Assembly: GCF_052050035.1 (NCBI RefSeq) | Contig: NZ_CP189882.1 | Span: 4,216,001 to 4,280,000 of the forward strand | Direction of reading: 5' to 3' | Length of the DNA stretch: 64,000 nucleotides | Source of the DNA: Symbiopectobacterium purcellii_A | GTDB lineage: Bacteria; Pseudomonadota; Gammaproteobacteria; Enterobacterales; Enterobacteriaceae | In this document: one piece after another, positions 1 to 9,381 of the stretch | How the letters are laid out: every line of letters starts with the position of its first letter | Position numbering within the stretch: position 1 is the stretch's first letter | Notes under the pieces: generated by a model | What the model saw: the letters and a program-made list of their open reading frames with translations, nothing else | Databases searched by the model: none | What the model was told of the DNA's origin: nothing | Made by a program: the position numbers and the translations under genes

Positions 1-181
1 TCCAGTCTCTGATTGGTAGGGTCCATTTAGCCGAGATATTATGCAAGGCTAGATAGAATAATTTTAGCACCGAGTCATCCGTTGGAAATATTCGTCGCGT
101 TTTCGTTATCTTGCGCAATGAAGCATTTATAGCTAAGCGACATTATTTTGATAACAGACAGCTATGCTTCTTTGCCACATA

Positions 182-273
182 TAGCCAAGCGACATTATTT
201 TGATAACAGCCAGCTATGCTTCTTTGCCGCATATCAGGGCATAGGATGTAATCATTTTTAAGTCGGTTGGCTA
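182..273 (+). mobile_element. MITE1, left arm of composite cassette
   Basis: Complete 92-bp copy. Its inner flank continues into IS630 sequence at a TA that exists in intact IS630 copies (GTGATATC), so it originally inserted in an IS630. Confidence 0.9.
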
Positions 274-344
274 TATCACTTTACGTCTAAAATCAATTGA
301 ATAGCTCATTTAAATAATGTAATCAAAATTAAGTCGTTTAGCTA
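274..344 (-). mobile_element. IS630 5'-end stub
   Basis: Contains the first codons (MSYSIDFRRK, read on the minus strand) and the terminus ending TTTAGCTA at 344. It is followed by TA and IS30 sequence, so this IS630 had inserted in an IS30 at CTATATCAG, the same site used at 33527. Confidence 0.85.
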
Positions 345-492
345 TATCAGCAACTTCCTCATCAGGGAAAACGTTACAGGTACAATGCCGAAAACCTCAA
401 ATCAGGCCCTATTCCCAACCGTGTTGGTATTGAGTATCGCCCAGCTCAAGCCGAGCTTAAACAAGAGCCTGGCCACTTCGAAATTGACACTA
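345..492 (+). mobile_element. IS30 internal fragment
   Basis: Encodes part of the IS30 transposase (QQLPH, then residues up to GHFEIDT). It lies between IS630 and MITE1 termini, each at a TA of the IS30 gene. Confidence 0.85.
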
Positions 493-584
493 TAGCCAAC
501 CGACTTAAAAATGATTACATCCTATGCCCTGATATGCGGCAAAGAAGCATAGCTGGCTGTTATCAAAATAATGTCGCTTGGCTA
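493..584 (-). mobile_element. MITE1, right arm of composite cassette
   Basis: Complete 92-bp copy in reverse orientation, starting TAGCCAACCGACTTA. It was inserted in IS30 at a CACTATTTTT site. Confidence 0.9.
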
Positions 585-1717
585 TATCAGGGCATAGGAT
601 GTAATCATTTTTAAGTCGGTTGGCTATAACGACTCTATCGCGTTGGTGGTGTAGATAACCTTGCGGATCTCCGGCGGAAAATCAAAAATGACGATGAGAC
701 GTTCCCAATTATTTCTCCACGATGGGCTGATCGTCGGGAACTGCTCATCCCATTTGGCCGCGAAGGCATCCATGGCCTCTTCAGCGCCCTCTAGCGTTGC
801 GGAACTATAGATAGTGCGGAGGTCAGCAGCAACGGCTTTACGCTCTTTCCAGCCGACGTAGCGCAGCGAGTTCCGCACCTGATGCACGATGCAGAGCTGT
901 ACCCGCGTATGCGGGTAAACAGCTTCAATGGCATCAGGAAAGCCCTTCAGGCCATCGCAGCAGGCGATGAAGATGTCCTGTAGCCCACGATTTTTCAGTT
1001 CTGTCATTACAGATAACCAGAACTTGGCCCCCTCGGTTTTAGCTATCCATAGCCCCAGCAGCTCTTTTTCGCCCTGGCCGTTGATGCCTAGAGCCAAGTA
1101 AACAGACTTGTTGGTCACGGCTCCGCCGTCCTGGCTTTTGACCACAATACAGTCAAGGTAAACAATGGGATAAAACGCATCCAGCGGCCGTTGCTGCCAG
1201 CGCTTAACGTCATCCATCACGGCATTGGTCACTTGACAAATGAAGCCAGCGGAAACATCGACCCCGTAGACTTCTTTAAAGTGAGCCTGAATATCACGGG
1301 TTGATAGCCCTCTGGAATAGAGAGAAATAATGCGGTCATCGAAGCCGTTAAGCTGCTTTTCGTGCTTACCGATCAGTGTCGGCTCGAAGGTACTGTTGCG
1401 GTCGCGCGGAATATCGAGCTCGAGCGCCCCATTTTGGCTATGTACGCTCTTGGATGTCTTGCCATTGCGGGAGTTGCCTGAATGATTACCAGCCGGGGCA
1501 TGCTTAGCATACCCAAGGTGTATCTCCATCTCAGCTTGAAGAACCCGTTCCGCCAGTCTTTTAGTCAGCTCCTTGAGTAGGCCTGATTCACCCGGAAGCT
1601 CCTGAGGGGAGTGGCAATCCTGAAGCAGTTGGTCAATAAGTTCGTTGCTGATAGGCATTTTTTGTCCTCTGAAGGTTTTCCTCAAAATGCCATTTACACA
1701 GATCTTTTTACACTCTC

Positions 1718-1765
1718 CCATGAGCAAAAATGGGCGCCGTCACGATAAACGCTTACTCGATAAAG
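1718..1765 (+). mobile_element. Fragment of ISL2-like IS5 element
   Basis: The 48 bp encode MSKNGRRHDKRLLDK, identical to residues of the intact 299-aa transposase at 30584-31483. It is bounded by an IS256 end and an IS903 end. Confidence 0.8.
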
Positions 1766-2060
1766 GGCTTTGTTGAATAAATCGAACTTTCAGGGGATCG
1801 CCGGATCAGAGCACTATCATCGCTCCCGATAGCAGCTCCCCATGGCAAAGCAAAAGTTTAAAATCACCAACTGGCCCACCTACAACAAAGCACTCAGACA
1901 ACGCGGCTCCCTGACGGTCTGGCTTGATGAGTCCGCCATCGCTGCATGGATTGACAGTGCTTCGCCTGAAGGTCGTGGTCGGCCGCTTTACTACACCGAT
2001 ATGGCTGTTACCACGGTTTTGATGATAAAGCGCGTGTTTAACCTGTCGCTCCGGGCATTA
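1766..2060 (+). mobile_element. IS903-type IS5 element, 5' fragment
   Basis: Starts with the 18-bp terminal repeat GGCTTTGTTGAATAAATC typical of the IS903 group. Transposase start ATG at 1842. It carries no MITE1 between terminus and ATG, unlike the copies at 17738 and 52261. It is cut at codon ~73 by IS630 at a TA. Confidence 0.88.
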
Positions 2061-3123
2061 TAGCCAAGCGACTTAATTTTGATTACACCATATGGACTGA
2101 GAACAAACTCTCTGTATCGCAACCCATCTCTCTTTTTTTGCTTTTTGCTTGTGCCCATTTATGCTCAATTGGGTTAAGATCTGGCGAATATGTAGGCAAA
2201 TACTCCACCATATACCCTGCATCGATGATGACTTGTTGAATATTATGTTTTTTGTGAAAAGTGGCATTGTCCATCATGATTACACTGTTTTTAGGGAGTA
2301 CTGGGATAAGGACTTGTGTGACCCAGGCATAGAAAACATCGCTGTTAATATTGATATCAAATAATCCGATAGCAAACAGCGTTGTGCCTAATAAAGCGCC
2401 GATAACATTTGTTCTTCCCCTAGCTCCCCAGTTCTTCAGGCCAAAACACCGTTGACCTTTTGGGGAATAGCCGTGAGTCCGTGGGGCATCGTGTGAAAAA
2501 CCACTTTCATCAATAAAAACAATAGGTTTACCTTCTTTTTCATACTGTTGTTTTTTTTGTTGAAATCCCTGCCGGGCGTTTTCGTCGGCTTTCGGATGAC
2601 GTAGAGTTTTTTTTATAGGTCAATCCCAGCTTTTTAAGCGCTTGCCAAATGGCCTTCTGACAAACGCCAAAACGCTCTGCACGTTCTTTTTGGTAAGCAT
2701 CTGGATATTGTTCAACATCTTTTATCAACTCGGATTTATCGATCTTTCGCTGACGCGTGGTCGATGCTTTTGACTCTATTTGATTAATCCAACGCGATAC
2801 AGAGGCAGGGCCAATCCGAAATTGCTTCGCTGTTTCTCGGATACTCAACCCGGCTTTATTGAATAATTTAAAATACTGATTTAAATGGGTATTATAAAAT
2901 TTAGTTGTTGAAGTGTTATAATAATTATGTAAATCAGCATGTTAAATTATTCAACAAAGCTTTTCTGTACATGCATCCCACCTAAAGAAGTTGTAAATCA
3001 AAACGTTAAATTATTCAACAAAGCCACTCAACCCTTCGTTTTTCCGTGTAGATATCACTTTACGTCTAAAATTAATTGAATAGCTCATTTAAATAATGTA
3101 ATCAAAATTAAGTCGTTTAGCTA
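2061..3123 (-). mobile_element. IS630-family element with a nested MITE2
   Basis: Termini TAGCCAAGCGACTTA (2061) and ...TTTAGCTA (3123), both next to TA. The transposase is in two frames because of an A8 run between the helix-turn-helix half (start ~3089) and the DDE half (end 2083). MITE2 at 2852-3025 interrupts the N-terminal coding part. Left flank is IS903 and right flank is chromosomal, so the flanks do not match and the element sits at a rearrangement junction. Confidence 0.85.
2852..3025 (+). mobile_element. MITE2, chimeric variant
   Basis: A 174-bp copy with 9-bp target duplication ACTCAACCC on both sides. An extra terminal-repeat-like TTATTCAACAAAGC lies inside it (~2945-2959), joined to another MITE2 tail, so it is a recombinant of subtypes A and B. 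Confidence 0.85.
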
Positions 3124-3379
3124 TATCAGTGTGGTATCTGAATAAGCACCGTCGTTGCACGTCGTGCACCATGATTAAAATCCATAATGGGGCCGCGCGG
3201 TGTGAATTATGTTGTGAAAACTTTAACGCTTTGTATAAGGATGTTCTGGGGCGAATTGATTTTTGAGATATCGGTGATAAACGTGGCAGGCAGTAAATAT
3301 TATATTACCGGCTTTTGTAATTAAAAAAACAATCGTGTTTGCTTCATCCTGCAAAATAACAGAATAAAGGAACCGAATT
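3124..3379 (+). promoter_or_regulatory. Leader of first flavocytochrome gene, duplicated upstream of the second
   Basis: The stretch around 3150-3230 (GTTGCACGTCGTGCACCATG and following) is clearly similar to 9755-9835 upstream of the second paralogue, so the gene duplication included the upstream region. A Shine-Dalgarno AAAGGAAC precedes the ATG at 3380. I see no convincing promoter hexamers or known operator. Confidence 0.45.
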
Positions 3380-4891
3380 ATGAAAAAAAAGGTGCTGTTA
3401 TTCAGTGCGCTGGCACTCGCTTTTTCTTCCATGGCGCAAAGTGAGACGCCCGAGTCCACCGATCTGGTGATCATCGGTGCGGGGGGCGCAGGCATGTCTG
3501 CGGCCATTGAGGCACACAACCAGGGTGCAAAAGTTATCCTGCTGGAAAAAATGCCGTTTGCCGGTGGTAACACGGCACGCGCCGAGGCGGGATTGAACGC
3601 TGCGGGCACTCCTTATCAAAAAGCCAAGGGCATTCAGGATAGCCCTGAGTTGTTCTTCCAAGACACCATGAAAGGTGGCCGTAACATCAACAACCCGGAT
3701 CTGGTACGTACCCTGTCTGAACGTGCAAAAGACTCGGTACAATTCTTGAAGGATAACGGCGCTGAGTTGGCCGACTTAACCCGTACTGGCGGTGCCAGCG
3801 TGGATCGTACCCACAGACCTGCTGGCGGCGAACCGGCCGGTAGCTTCATTGCGACTGCGTTGATCAAAAAAGTGAAAGCTCTGAACATCGATCTGCGCAC
3901 CAATACGTCCGCCACTGAAATTGTACAAAATGACAAGGGCGAAGTAACCGGCATTAAAGCGAAAGGCAAAGATGGCAAAGAATTTGCGCTCAATCCCAAA
4001 AAAGTCATGATCACCTCAGGTGGCTTTGGTGCCAACTTTGACATGATCAAGCAGTATAGCCAACCGACTTAAAAATGATTACATCCTATGCCCTGATATG
4101 CGGCAAAGAAGCATAGCTGGCTGTTATCAAAATAATGTCGCTTGGCTATACGACCCGAAACTCGCCAACTTCAAAACCACCAATGCACCGGGTTCACTGG
4201 GCGAAGGGGTTAATATGGCGGAGAAAATCAATGCCAAGCTGGTGGATATGGAATATATCCAGATTCACCCCAGTACCGTGCCGGGTAAAGGGATTCTGAT
4301 CACTGAAGCCGTACGCGGTGACGGTGCGATTTTGATCAATGAAGAGGGCAAACGTTTTATCAATGAATTGCAGACGCGCGACGTGGTTTCTCAAAGTATT
4401 CTGAAACAACCGGGTGCTCACGCGTATTTGATCTTCAACGATGATTTGGTAAAACAAAACAAGACCATCAACAGCTACTTCAAGCAAAAACTGGTGGCTG
4501 AAGGTGATACACCGGAAGCCTTGGCTAACGCCATCAAGGTAGATGCCAAACAGTTACCGTTAACCGTGAAAACGTACACTGGCTACGCAAAAGCCAACAA
4601 AGATAGCGAATTCGGGCGTGACAGCTTTAAACAGGCGCTGGATACCGGTAAATATTACGCCATTGAAGTAACGTCGGGCATCCACCACACCATGGGGGGT
4701 ATTGCTATCAACACCAAAGCACAAGTGGTGAACAAAGACGGGAAAGTTATCCCGAACCTGTTTGCGGCGGGTGAAGTGGGGGGTGTGTCCACGGTGCTAA
4801 CCGCCTGGGCGGTAACTCACTGGCAGATATTGTTACCTTTGGTCGCATCGGTGCCGATGAAGCTGTGAAAGAAATCAAAGCAGGTAAATAA
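3380..4891 (+). pseudogene. Periplasmic flavocytochrome c/fumarate reductase-like flavoprotein, broken (paralogue 1)
   Basis: The conceptual protein starts with a signal peptide (MKKKVLLFSALALAFSSMAQ). An FAD Rossmann motif GAGGAG follows at residues 33-38, then the fumarate reductase/urocanate reductase-type flavoprotein domain ending in DEAVKEIKAGK. No CxxCH haem motif is present, so electrons must come from another protein; the FMN-binding protein at 4969 is the obvious candidate. Two lesions are visible. A MITE1 sits at 4057-4148 between the KQY and DPK codons. A one-base deletion near 4773 destroys the conserved GGVHGANRLGGNS flavin-binding segment that the second paralogue keeps. The substrate cannot be told from sequence. 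Confidence 0.85.
4057..4148 (-). mobile_element. MITE1 in flavocytochrome paralogue 1
   Basis: 92 bp, TA duplicated at 4055-4056 and 4149-4150. Removing element and one TA restores the reading frame (QYDPK). The MITE supplies an ATG (4098) in frame with the downstream half of the gene. Confidence 0.93.
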
Positions 4892-4908
4892 GTCGTATTG
4901 TTCAGGGG

Positions 4909-4932
4909 ACGCCGCTTCGTGAGCAGCGGCGT
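4909..4932 (+). terminator. Hairpin after flavocytochrome paralogue 1
   Basis: Stem ACGCCGCT/AGCGGCGT with an 8-nt loop, followed by only a weak T-rich stretch. Likely a terminator or processing hairpin between this gene and the FMN-binding gene. Confidence 0.5.
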
Positions 4933-4968
4933 TGCTATTATCACAAAACCAGAGAAAGCGAGAAAATT

Positions 4969-5319
4969 ATGAAAAAAATCGTTCCATCGTTGGTGGCTGC
5001 TGCTGCCTTGTTGTTTGTTGCCTCAGCCGGCGTTCAGGCTGCCCAAACGTATAAAGACGGTACTTACACCTGCAAAGCGCAGGGTAAAGAAGGGGAGATC
5101 GAAGTTTCGGTGAAAATCAGCGATGGCAAAATTGCCAATGTGGAAGTGGTAAAACACGAGGACACAGAAGCGCTGATGCTCGGTGTTATTGATAATATCG
5201 TGCCGGAAATTGTGGAAAAACAAACGGCAGACGGTATTGATGCGGTAACGGGTGCCACCATGTCCAGTACTGGTGTATTGGAAGCCGCGAAACAAGCGCT
5301 GGCACAAGCTAAATCCTAA
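4969..5319 (+). CDS. Periplasmic FMN-binding domain protein
   Basis: 116 aa with a cleavable signal peptide (MKKIVPSLVAAAALLFVASA, cleavage likely after VQA-A). A compact FMN_bind domain follows, with motif DAVTGATMSS (residues 91-100). In this family the second Thr/Ser of the DxxTGAT signature is the covalent FMN (flavinylation) site. Shine-Dalgarno GAGAAAG precedes the ATG. Such one-domain proteins shuttle electrons to flavoprotein reductases in the periplasm; here both neighbouring reductase genes are broken while this gene is intact. No flavin transferase (apbE) is visible in the window. The function as electron donor to the neighbours is inferred from context. Confidence 0.85.
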   Translation: MKKIVPSLVAAAALLFVASAGVQAAQTYKDGTYTCKAQGKEGEIEVSVKISDGKIANVEVVKHEDTEALMLGVIDNIVPEIVEKQTADGIDAVTGATMSSTGVLEAAKQALAQAKS

Positions 5320-5327
5320 TCAGTCAG

Positions 5328-5353
5328 ACGCCTGTGGCCAATGTCGCAGGCGT
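5328..5353 (+). terminator. Hairpin after FMN-binding gene
   Basis: Inverted repeat ACGCCTG/CAGGCGT. The 3' arm overlaps the 8-bp target (GGCGTTAT) where IS256 inserted, so any T-tract was separated from the hairpin. Confidence 0.55.
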
Positions 5354-6264
5354 TATGAGTCTGTAAAGAATTTCGTGTAAATGGCTCCATCGCTTAACCG
5401 GAAATCCGATCTCCATACATCAACATGAATTGGCTCATAGCCGGTTTCCAGTCTCTGATTGGTAGGGTCCATTTAGCCGAGATATTATGCAAGGCTAGAT
5501 AGAATAATTTTAGCACCGAGTCATCCGTTGGAAATATTCGTCGCGTTTTCGTTATCTTGCGCAATGAAGCATTTAACGACTCTATCGCGTTGGTGGTGTA
5601 GATAACCTTGCGAATCTCCGGCGGAAAATCAAAAATGACGATGAGACGTTCCCAATTATTTCTCCACGATGGGCTGATCGTCGGGAACTGCTCATCCCAT
5701 TTGTCCGCGAAGGCATCCAGGGCCTCTTCAGCGCCCTCTAGCGTTGCGGAACTATAGATAGTGCGGAGGTCAGCAGCAACGGCTTTACGCTCTTTCCAGC
5801 CGACGTAGCGCAGCGAGTTCAGCACCTGATGCACGATGCAGAGCTGTACCCGCGTATGCGGGTAAACAGCTTCAATGGCATCAGGAAAGCCCTTCAGGCC
5901 ATCGCAGCAGGCGATGAAGATGTCCTGTAGCCCACGATTTTTCAGTTCTGTCATTAAACTAGTTGCTGAATAGAGACTTGCATTTTTTGTCAGGCTATTG
6001 AGAATAAAAAGAGGTTTAACTTAGAGAATAAAGGTTTGAAATGATCAACAAAGAGCGGTTGTTACGAGATAATCGTTTATGTAAAGCAATCATTGGATTA
6101 TCAGTCGAAGAATTGAAAAATTTAGCCGCTGAATTTTCAGCTTGTTATTTGATTTATCGGAAAAAGAATCGAAAAGATCACGAGCGGCAGATGGGTGCAG
6201 GGCAGAAAGGATTTATCCCAACCCCATTAGATAAACTGCTTTTTATTTTATTGTATTTAAAATG

Positions 6265-6453
6265 GGCTTTGTTGAATAATTTAACATGCTGATTTACATA
6301 ATTATTATAACACTTCAACAACTAAGTTTTCCAGACGTAATGCTTTTTATTGTGCTAACTACTTGATTTGTCGTTCTAACAAAATACAGTCTCTGTACAT
6401 GCATTCTACCTAAAGAAGATGTAAATCAAACGGTTAAATTATTCAACAAAGCC
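6265..6453 (+). mobile_element. MITE2 subtype B
   Basis: 189 bp; target duplication TTTAAAATG on both sides. Contains the subtype B body (TTTAACATGCTGATTTACAT). Confidence 0.95.
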
Positions 6454-6505
6454 TTTAAAATGTTATCCGACCTATGATTTGCAAGGACTTCTTTTTGGTT
6501 TAGAT

Positions 6506-6694
6506 GGCTTTGTTGAATAATTTAAGATACTGATTTATATAAGCATTATAAAATTTCAACGACTAATTTTTCCTCTCGGAATGCTTTTTATTGTGCTAAC
6601 TATTTGATTTGTCGTTCTAACAAAATACATTCTCTGTAAATGCATTCTAACTAAAGAAGATGTAAATCAAACGGTTAAATTATTCAACAAAGCC
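6506..6694 (+). mobile_element. MITE2 subtype A
   Basis: 189 bp; target duplication GGTTTAGAT on both sides. Contains the subtype A body (TTTAAGATACTGATTTATAT). Confidence 0.95.
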
Positions 6695-6913
6695 GGTTTA
6701 GATAGAACACGGGTATGTCGCTGGGTAAAAATATTATTGCCGGTTTTAGAGATGACCTTGGGGCGAGAATGTGTTTTGCCCGCTCGTCAAATTCGCTCTG
6801 CTGAGGAATTTTTTCGCGCCTTTCCTGGAGTTAAAGACGTCTTTATTGATGGGACAGAGCGACCTGTCCAAAAGTCTAAGAATCTGCGTCAGCGAAAAAA
6901 ATGTATTCGGGAA

Positions 6914-7102
6914 GGCCTTGTTGAATAATTTAACCGTTTGATTTACATCTTCTTTAGTTAGAATGCATTTACAGAGACTGTATTTTGTTAGAACGACAAA
7001 TCAAATAGTTAGCACAATAAAAAGCATTCCGAGAGGAAAAATTAGTCGTTGAAATTTTATAATGCTTATATAAATCAGTATCTTAAATTATTCAACAAAG
7101 CC
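6914..7102 (-). mobile_element. MITE2 subtype A, inverted
   Basis: 189 bp; target duplication ATTCGGGAA. The first bases read GGCCTTG instead of GGCTTTG, a point change in the terminal repeat. Confidence 0.94.
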
Positions 7103-7909
7103 ATTCGGGAAAGAAAAGACAGACCACTCGAAAAGGGCTTATTATGACTGACGAAACAAGGCAAATTGTATTTATCCCCATGAGCAAAAATGGGCGCCGT
7201 CACGATAAACGCTTACTCGATAAAGTCGATATAATTCGCCATATTCCTCCTGAGGTAACCATTTGGGCAGATACCGGTTTTCAAGGTATAGATAAACAGC
7301 ATCCTAATACACAAATCCCAAAAAAAGGAACTCGAAAAAGACCTTTATCGCCTGAACAAAAACAAGAAAATAAAATAATCTCGGGCATCCGTATTACAGT
7401 TGAACACGCCATCGCGGGTATCAAGCGCCTCGGTTGCATGACCCAAATTTTACGGAATCGTAGACCCTTTATTGATGATACCTTCTTACTCCTTAGCGCC
7501 GGTCTTTGGAATTTCCATCTCAGAACAGCGTAAAATTTACTTCAATCACCGAAACACCCTTATTTCACTATTAAGCAACACGCTTATTACAGATAACCAG
7601 AACTTGGCCCCCTCGGTTTTGGCTATCCATAGCCCCAGCAGCTCTTTTTCGCCCTGGCCGTTGATGCCTAGAGCCAAGTAAACAGACTTGTTGGTCACGG
7701 CTCCGCCGTCCTGGCTTTTGACCACAATACAGTCAAGGTAAACAATGGGATAAAACGCATCCAGCGGCCGTTGCTGCCAGCGCTTAACGTCATCCATCAC
7801 GGCATTGGTCACTTGAGAAATGAAGCCAGCGGAAACATCGACCCCGTAGACTTCTTTAAAGTGAGCCTGAATATCACGGGTTGATAGCCCTCTGGAATAG
7901 AGAGAAATA

Positions 7910-8802
7910 TAGCCAAGCGACTTAATTTTGATTACACCATATGGACTGAGAACAAACTCTCTGTATCGCAACCCATCTCTCTTTTTTTGCTTTTTGCTTT
8001 TTGCTTTTTGCTTGTGCCCATTTATGCTCAATTGGGTTAAGATCTGGCGAATATGTAGGCAAATACTCCACCATATACCCTGCATCGATGATGACTTGTT
8101 GAATATTATGTTTTTTGTGAAAAGTGGCATTGTCCATCATGATTACACTGTTTTTAGGGAGTACTGGGATAAGGACTTGTGTGACCCAGGCATAGAAAAC
8201 ATCGCTGTTAATATTGATATCAAATAATCCGATAGCAAACAGCGTTGTGCCTAATAAAGCGCCGATAACATTTGTTCTTCCCCTAGCTCCCCAGTTCTTC
8301 AGGCCAAAACACCGTTGACCTTTTGGGGAATAGCCGTGAGTCCGTGGGGTATCGTGTGAAAAACCACTTTCATCAATAAAAACAATAGGTTTACCTTCTT
8401 TTTCATACTGTTGTTTTTTTTGTTGAAATCCCTGCCGGGCGTTTTCGTCGGCTTTCGGATGACGTAGAGTTTTTTTATAGGTCAATCCCAGCTTTTTAAG
8501 CGCTTGCCAAATGGCCTTCTGACAAACGCCAAAACGCTCTGCACGTTCTTTTTGGTAAGCATCTGGATATTGTTCAACATCTTTTATCAACTCGGATTTA
8601 TCGATCTTTCGCTGACGCGTGGTCGATGCTTTTGACTCTATTTGATTAATCCAACGCGATACAGAGGCAGGGCCAATCCGAAATTGCTTCGCTGTTTCTC
8701 GGATACTCAACCCTTCGTTTTTCCGTGTAGATATCACTTTACGTCTAAAATCAATTGAATAGCTCATTTAAATAATGTAATCAAAATTAAGTCGTTTAGC
8801 TA
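7910..8802 (-). mobile_element. IS630-family element, 893 bp, with continuous transposase ORF
   Basis: Both termini intact, TA at 7908-7909 and 8803-8804. Longer than the 880-bp standard copies: two extra 7-bp repeat units (CTTTTTG) near the 3' end of the gene add 14 bp, and one A is missing from the internal A-run. Confidence 0.93.
7922..8767 (-). CDS. IS630-family transposase, uninterrupted variant
   Basis: 281 aa. Domain order: N-terminal helix-turn-helix (SIRETAKQFRIGPASVSRWI, about 21-40), linker, then the DDE domain with FIDESGF, MMDNATFHK and PDLNPIEHKW carrying the three acidic residues. This is the only copy here with seven rather than eight A's in the linker (YKKTLRHP), which joins the two halves in one frame. 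A 7-bp repeat expansion shifts the last codons: the protein ends KSKKQKAKKERWVA... to NQN instead of KSKKREMGCDTESLFSVHMV. Whether that tail is functional is unknown. Confidence 0.85.
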   Translation of the reverse strand: MSYSIDFRRKVISTRKNEGLSIRETAKQFRIGPASVSRWINQIESKASTTRQRKIDKSELIKDVEQYPDAYQKERAERFGVCQKAIWQALKKLGLTYKKTLRHPKADENARQGFQQKKQQYEKEGKPIVFIDESGFSHDTPRTHGYSPKGQRCFGLKNWGARGRTNVIGALLGTTLFAIGLFDININSDVFYAWVTQVLIPVLPKNSVIMMDNATFHKKHNIQQVIIDAGYMVEYLPTYSPDLNPIEHKWAQAKSKKQKAKKERWVAIQRVCSQSIWCNQN

Positions 8803-8804
8803 TA

Positions 8805-8896
8805 TAGCCAAGCGACATTATTTTGATAACAGCCAGCTATGCTTCTTTGCCGCATATCAGGGCATAGGATGTAATCATTTTTAAGTCGGTTGGCTA
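8805..8896 (+). mobile_element. MITE1 adjacent to IS630 in IS256
   Basis: 92 bp. It shares the TA at 8803-8804 with the neighbouring IS630, showing that one element inserted at the other's flanking TA. Confidence 0.93.
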
Positions 8897-9192
8897 TAAT
8901 GCGGTCATCGAAGCCGTTAAGCTGCTTTTCGTGCTTACCGATCAGTGTCGGCTCGAAGGTACTGTTGCGGTCGCGCGGAATATCGAGCTCGAGCGCCCCA
9001 TTTTGGCTACGTACGCTCTTGGATGTCTTGCCATTGCCGGAGTTGCCTGAATTATTACCAGCCGGGTCATGCTTAGCATACCCAAGGTGTATCTCCATCT
9101 CAGCTTGAAGAACCCGTTCCGCCAGTCTTTTAGTCAGCTCCTTGAGTAGGCCTGATTCACCCAGAAGCTCCTGAGGGGAGTGGCAATCCTGA

Positions 9193-9381
9193 GGCTTTGT
9201 TGAATAATTTAACCGTTTGATTTACATCTTCTTTAGTTAGAATGCATTTACAGAGAATGTATTTTGTTAGAACGACAAATCAAATAGTTAGCACAATAAA
9301 AAGCATTCCGAGAGGAAAAATTAGTCGTTGAAATTTTATAATGCTTATATAAATCAGTATCTTAAATTATTCAACAAAGCC
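9193..9381 (-). mobile_element. MITE2 subtype A in IS256
   Basis: 189 bp; target duplication CAATCCTGA at 9184-9192 and 9382-9390. Confidence 0.95.

Larger units (their letters stand above)
182..584. mobile_element. Composite cassette bounded by two inverted MITE1 copies
   Basis: Order of parts: MITE1 (182-273), 5' stub of an IS630 (274-344), internal IS30 fragment (345-492), then MITE1 in the opposite orientation (493-584). The outer ends are identical inverted repeats (TAGCCAAGCG... / ...CGCTTGGCTA). A TA is duplicated on both sides (180-181, 585-586). That is the expected signature if the whole 403 bp transposed as a unit; recombination is an alternative. Confidence 0.7.
130..626 (+). mobile_element. 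MITE1 (outer copy), split by an inserted 403-bp cassette
   Basis: The two halves are 130-181 (TAGCTAAGCGACATT start) and 585-626 (end GGTTGGCTA). The target TA is duplicated at 128-129 and 627-628. The copy is opened at its internal TA (180-181 / 585-586) by the cassette 182-584. Confidence 0.85.
1..1658 (-). pseudogene. IS256 transposase, interrupted
   Basis: The family DDE transposase (about 402 aa here) starts with MPISNELIDQLLQDC at 1658 and reads cleanly to 629: N-terminal region, GLSTRDIQAHF segment, VYLDCIVVKS catalytic Asp region and the HQVRNSLRYV block. At 629 the MITE1-type insertion begins. The C-terminal residues (KITKTRRIFPTDDS onward) continue from 129 to the window edge. The ATG was chosen because the same start recurs in all IS256 copies after a GAGGACAAAAA leader. 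It cannot make a full-length protein as it stands. Confidence 0.88.
1..1717 (-). mobile_element. IS256-family element, copy A, cut by the window edge and interrupted
   Basis: The right terminus CACTCTC is at 1711-1717 and matches the 5' ends of the copies at 9484 and 32122. The 3' end lies left of the window. The element is split at a TA (128-129) by a MITE1-bounded insertion running to 626. It abuts a piece of an ISL2-like IS5 element at 1718, so it probably landed inside that element. Confidence 0.9.
5956..7585 (+). mobile_element. ISL2-like IS5-family element with three MITE2 insertions
   Basis: The imperfect terminal repeats (GTTGCTGAATAG type) match the copy at 30532-31568. 3-bp target duplication ATT (5953-5955, 7586-7588). 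The transposase would start at 6041 (MINKERLLRDN) and end near 7533 (FHLRTA) but is split into four pieces by the MITE2 copies. It also differs from the intact copy by small changes such as R-to-Q. Confidence 0.9.

Noticed and set aside
2149..2364. 71-codon frame (MCPFMLNWVKIWRIC) recurring in every IS630
   Set aside because: Antisense to the DDE half of the transposase; its repetition follows from element copy number.
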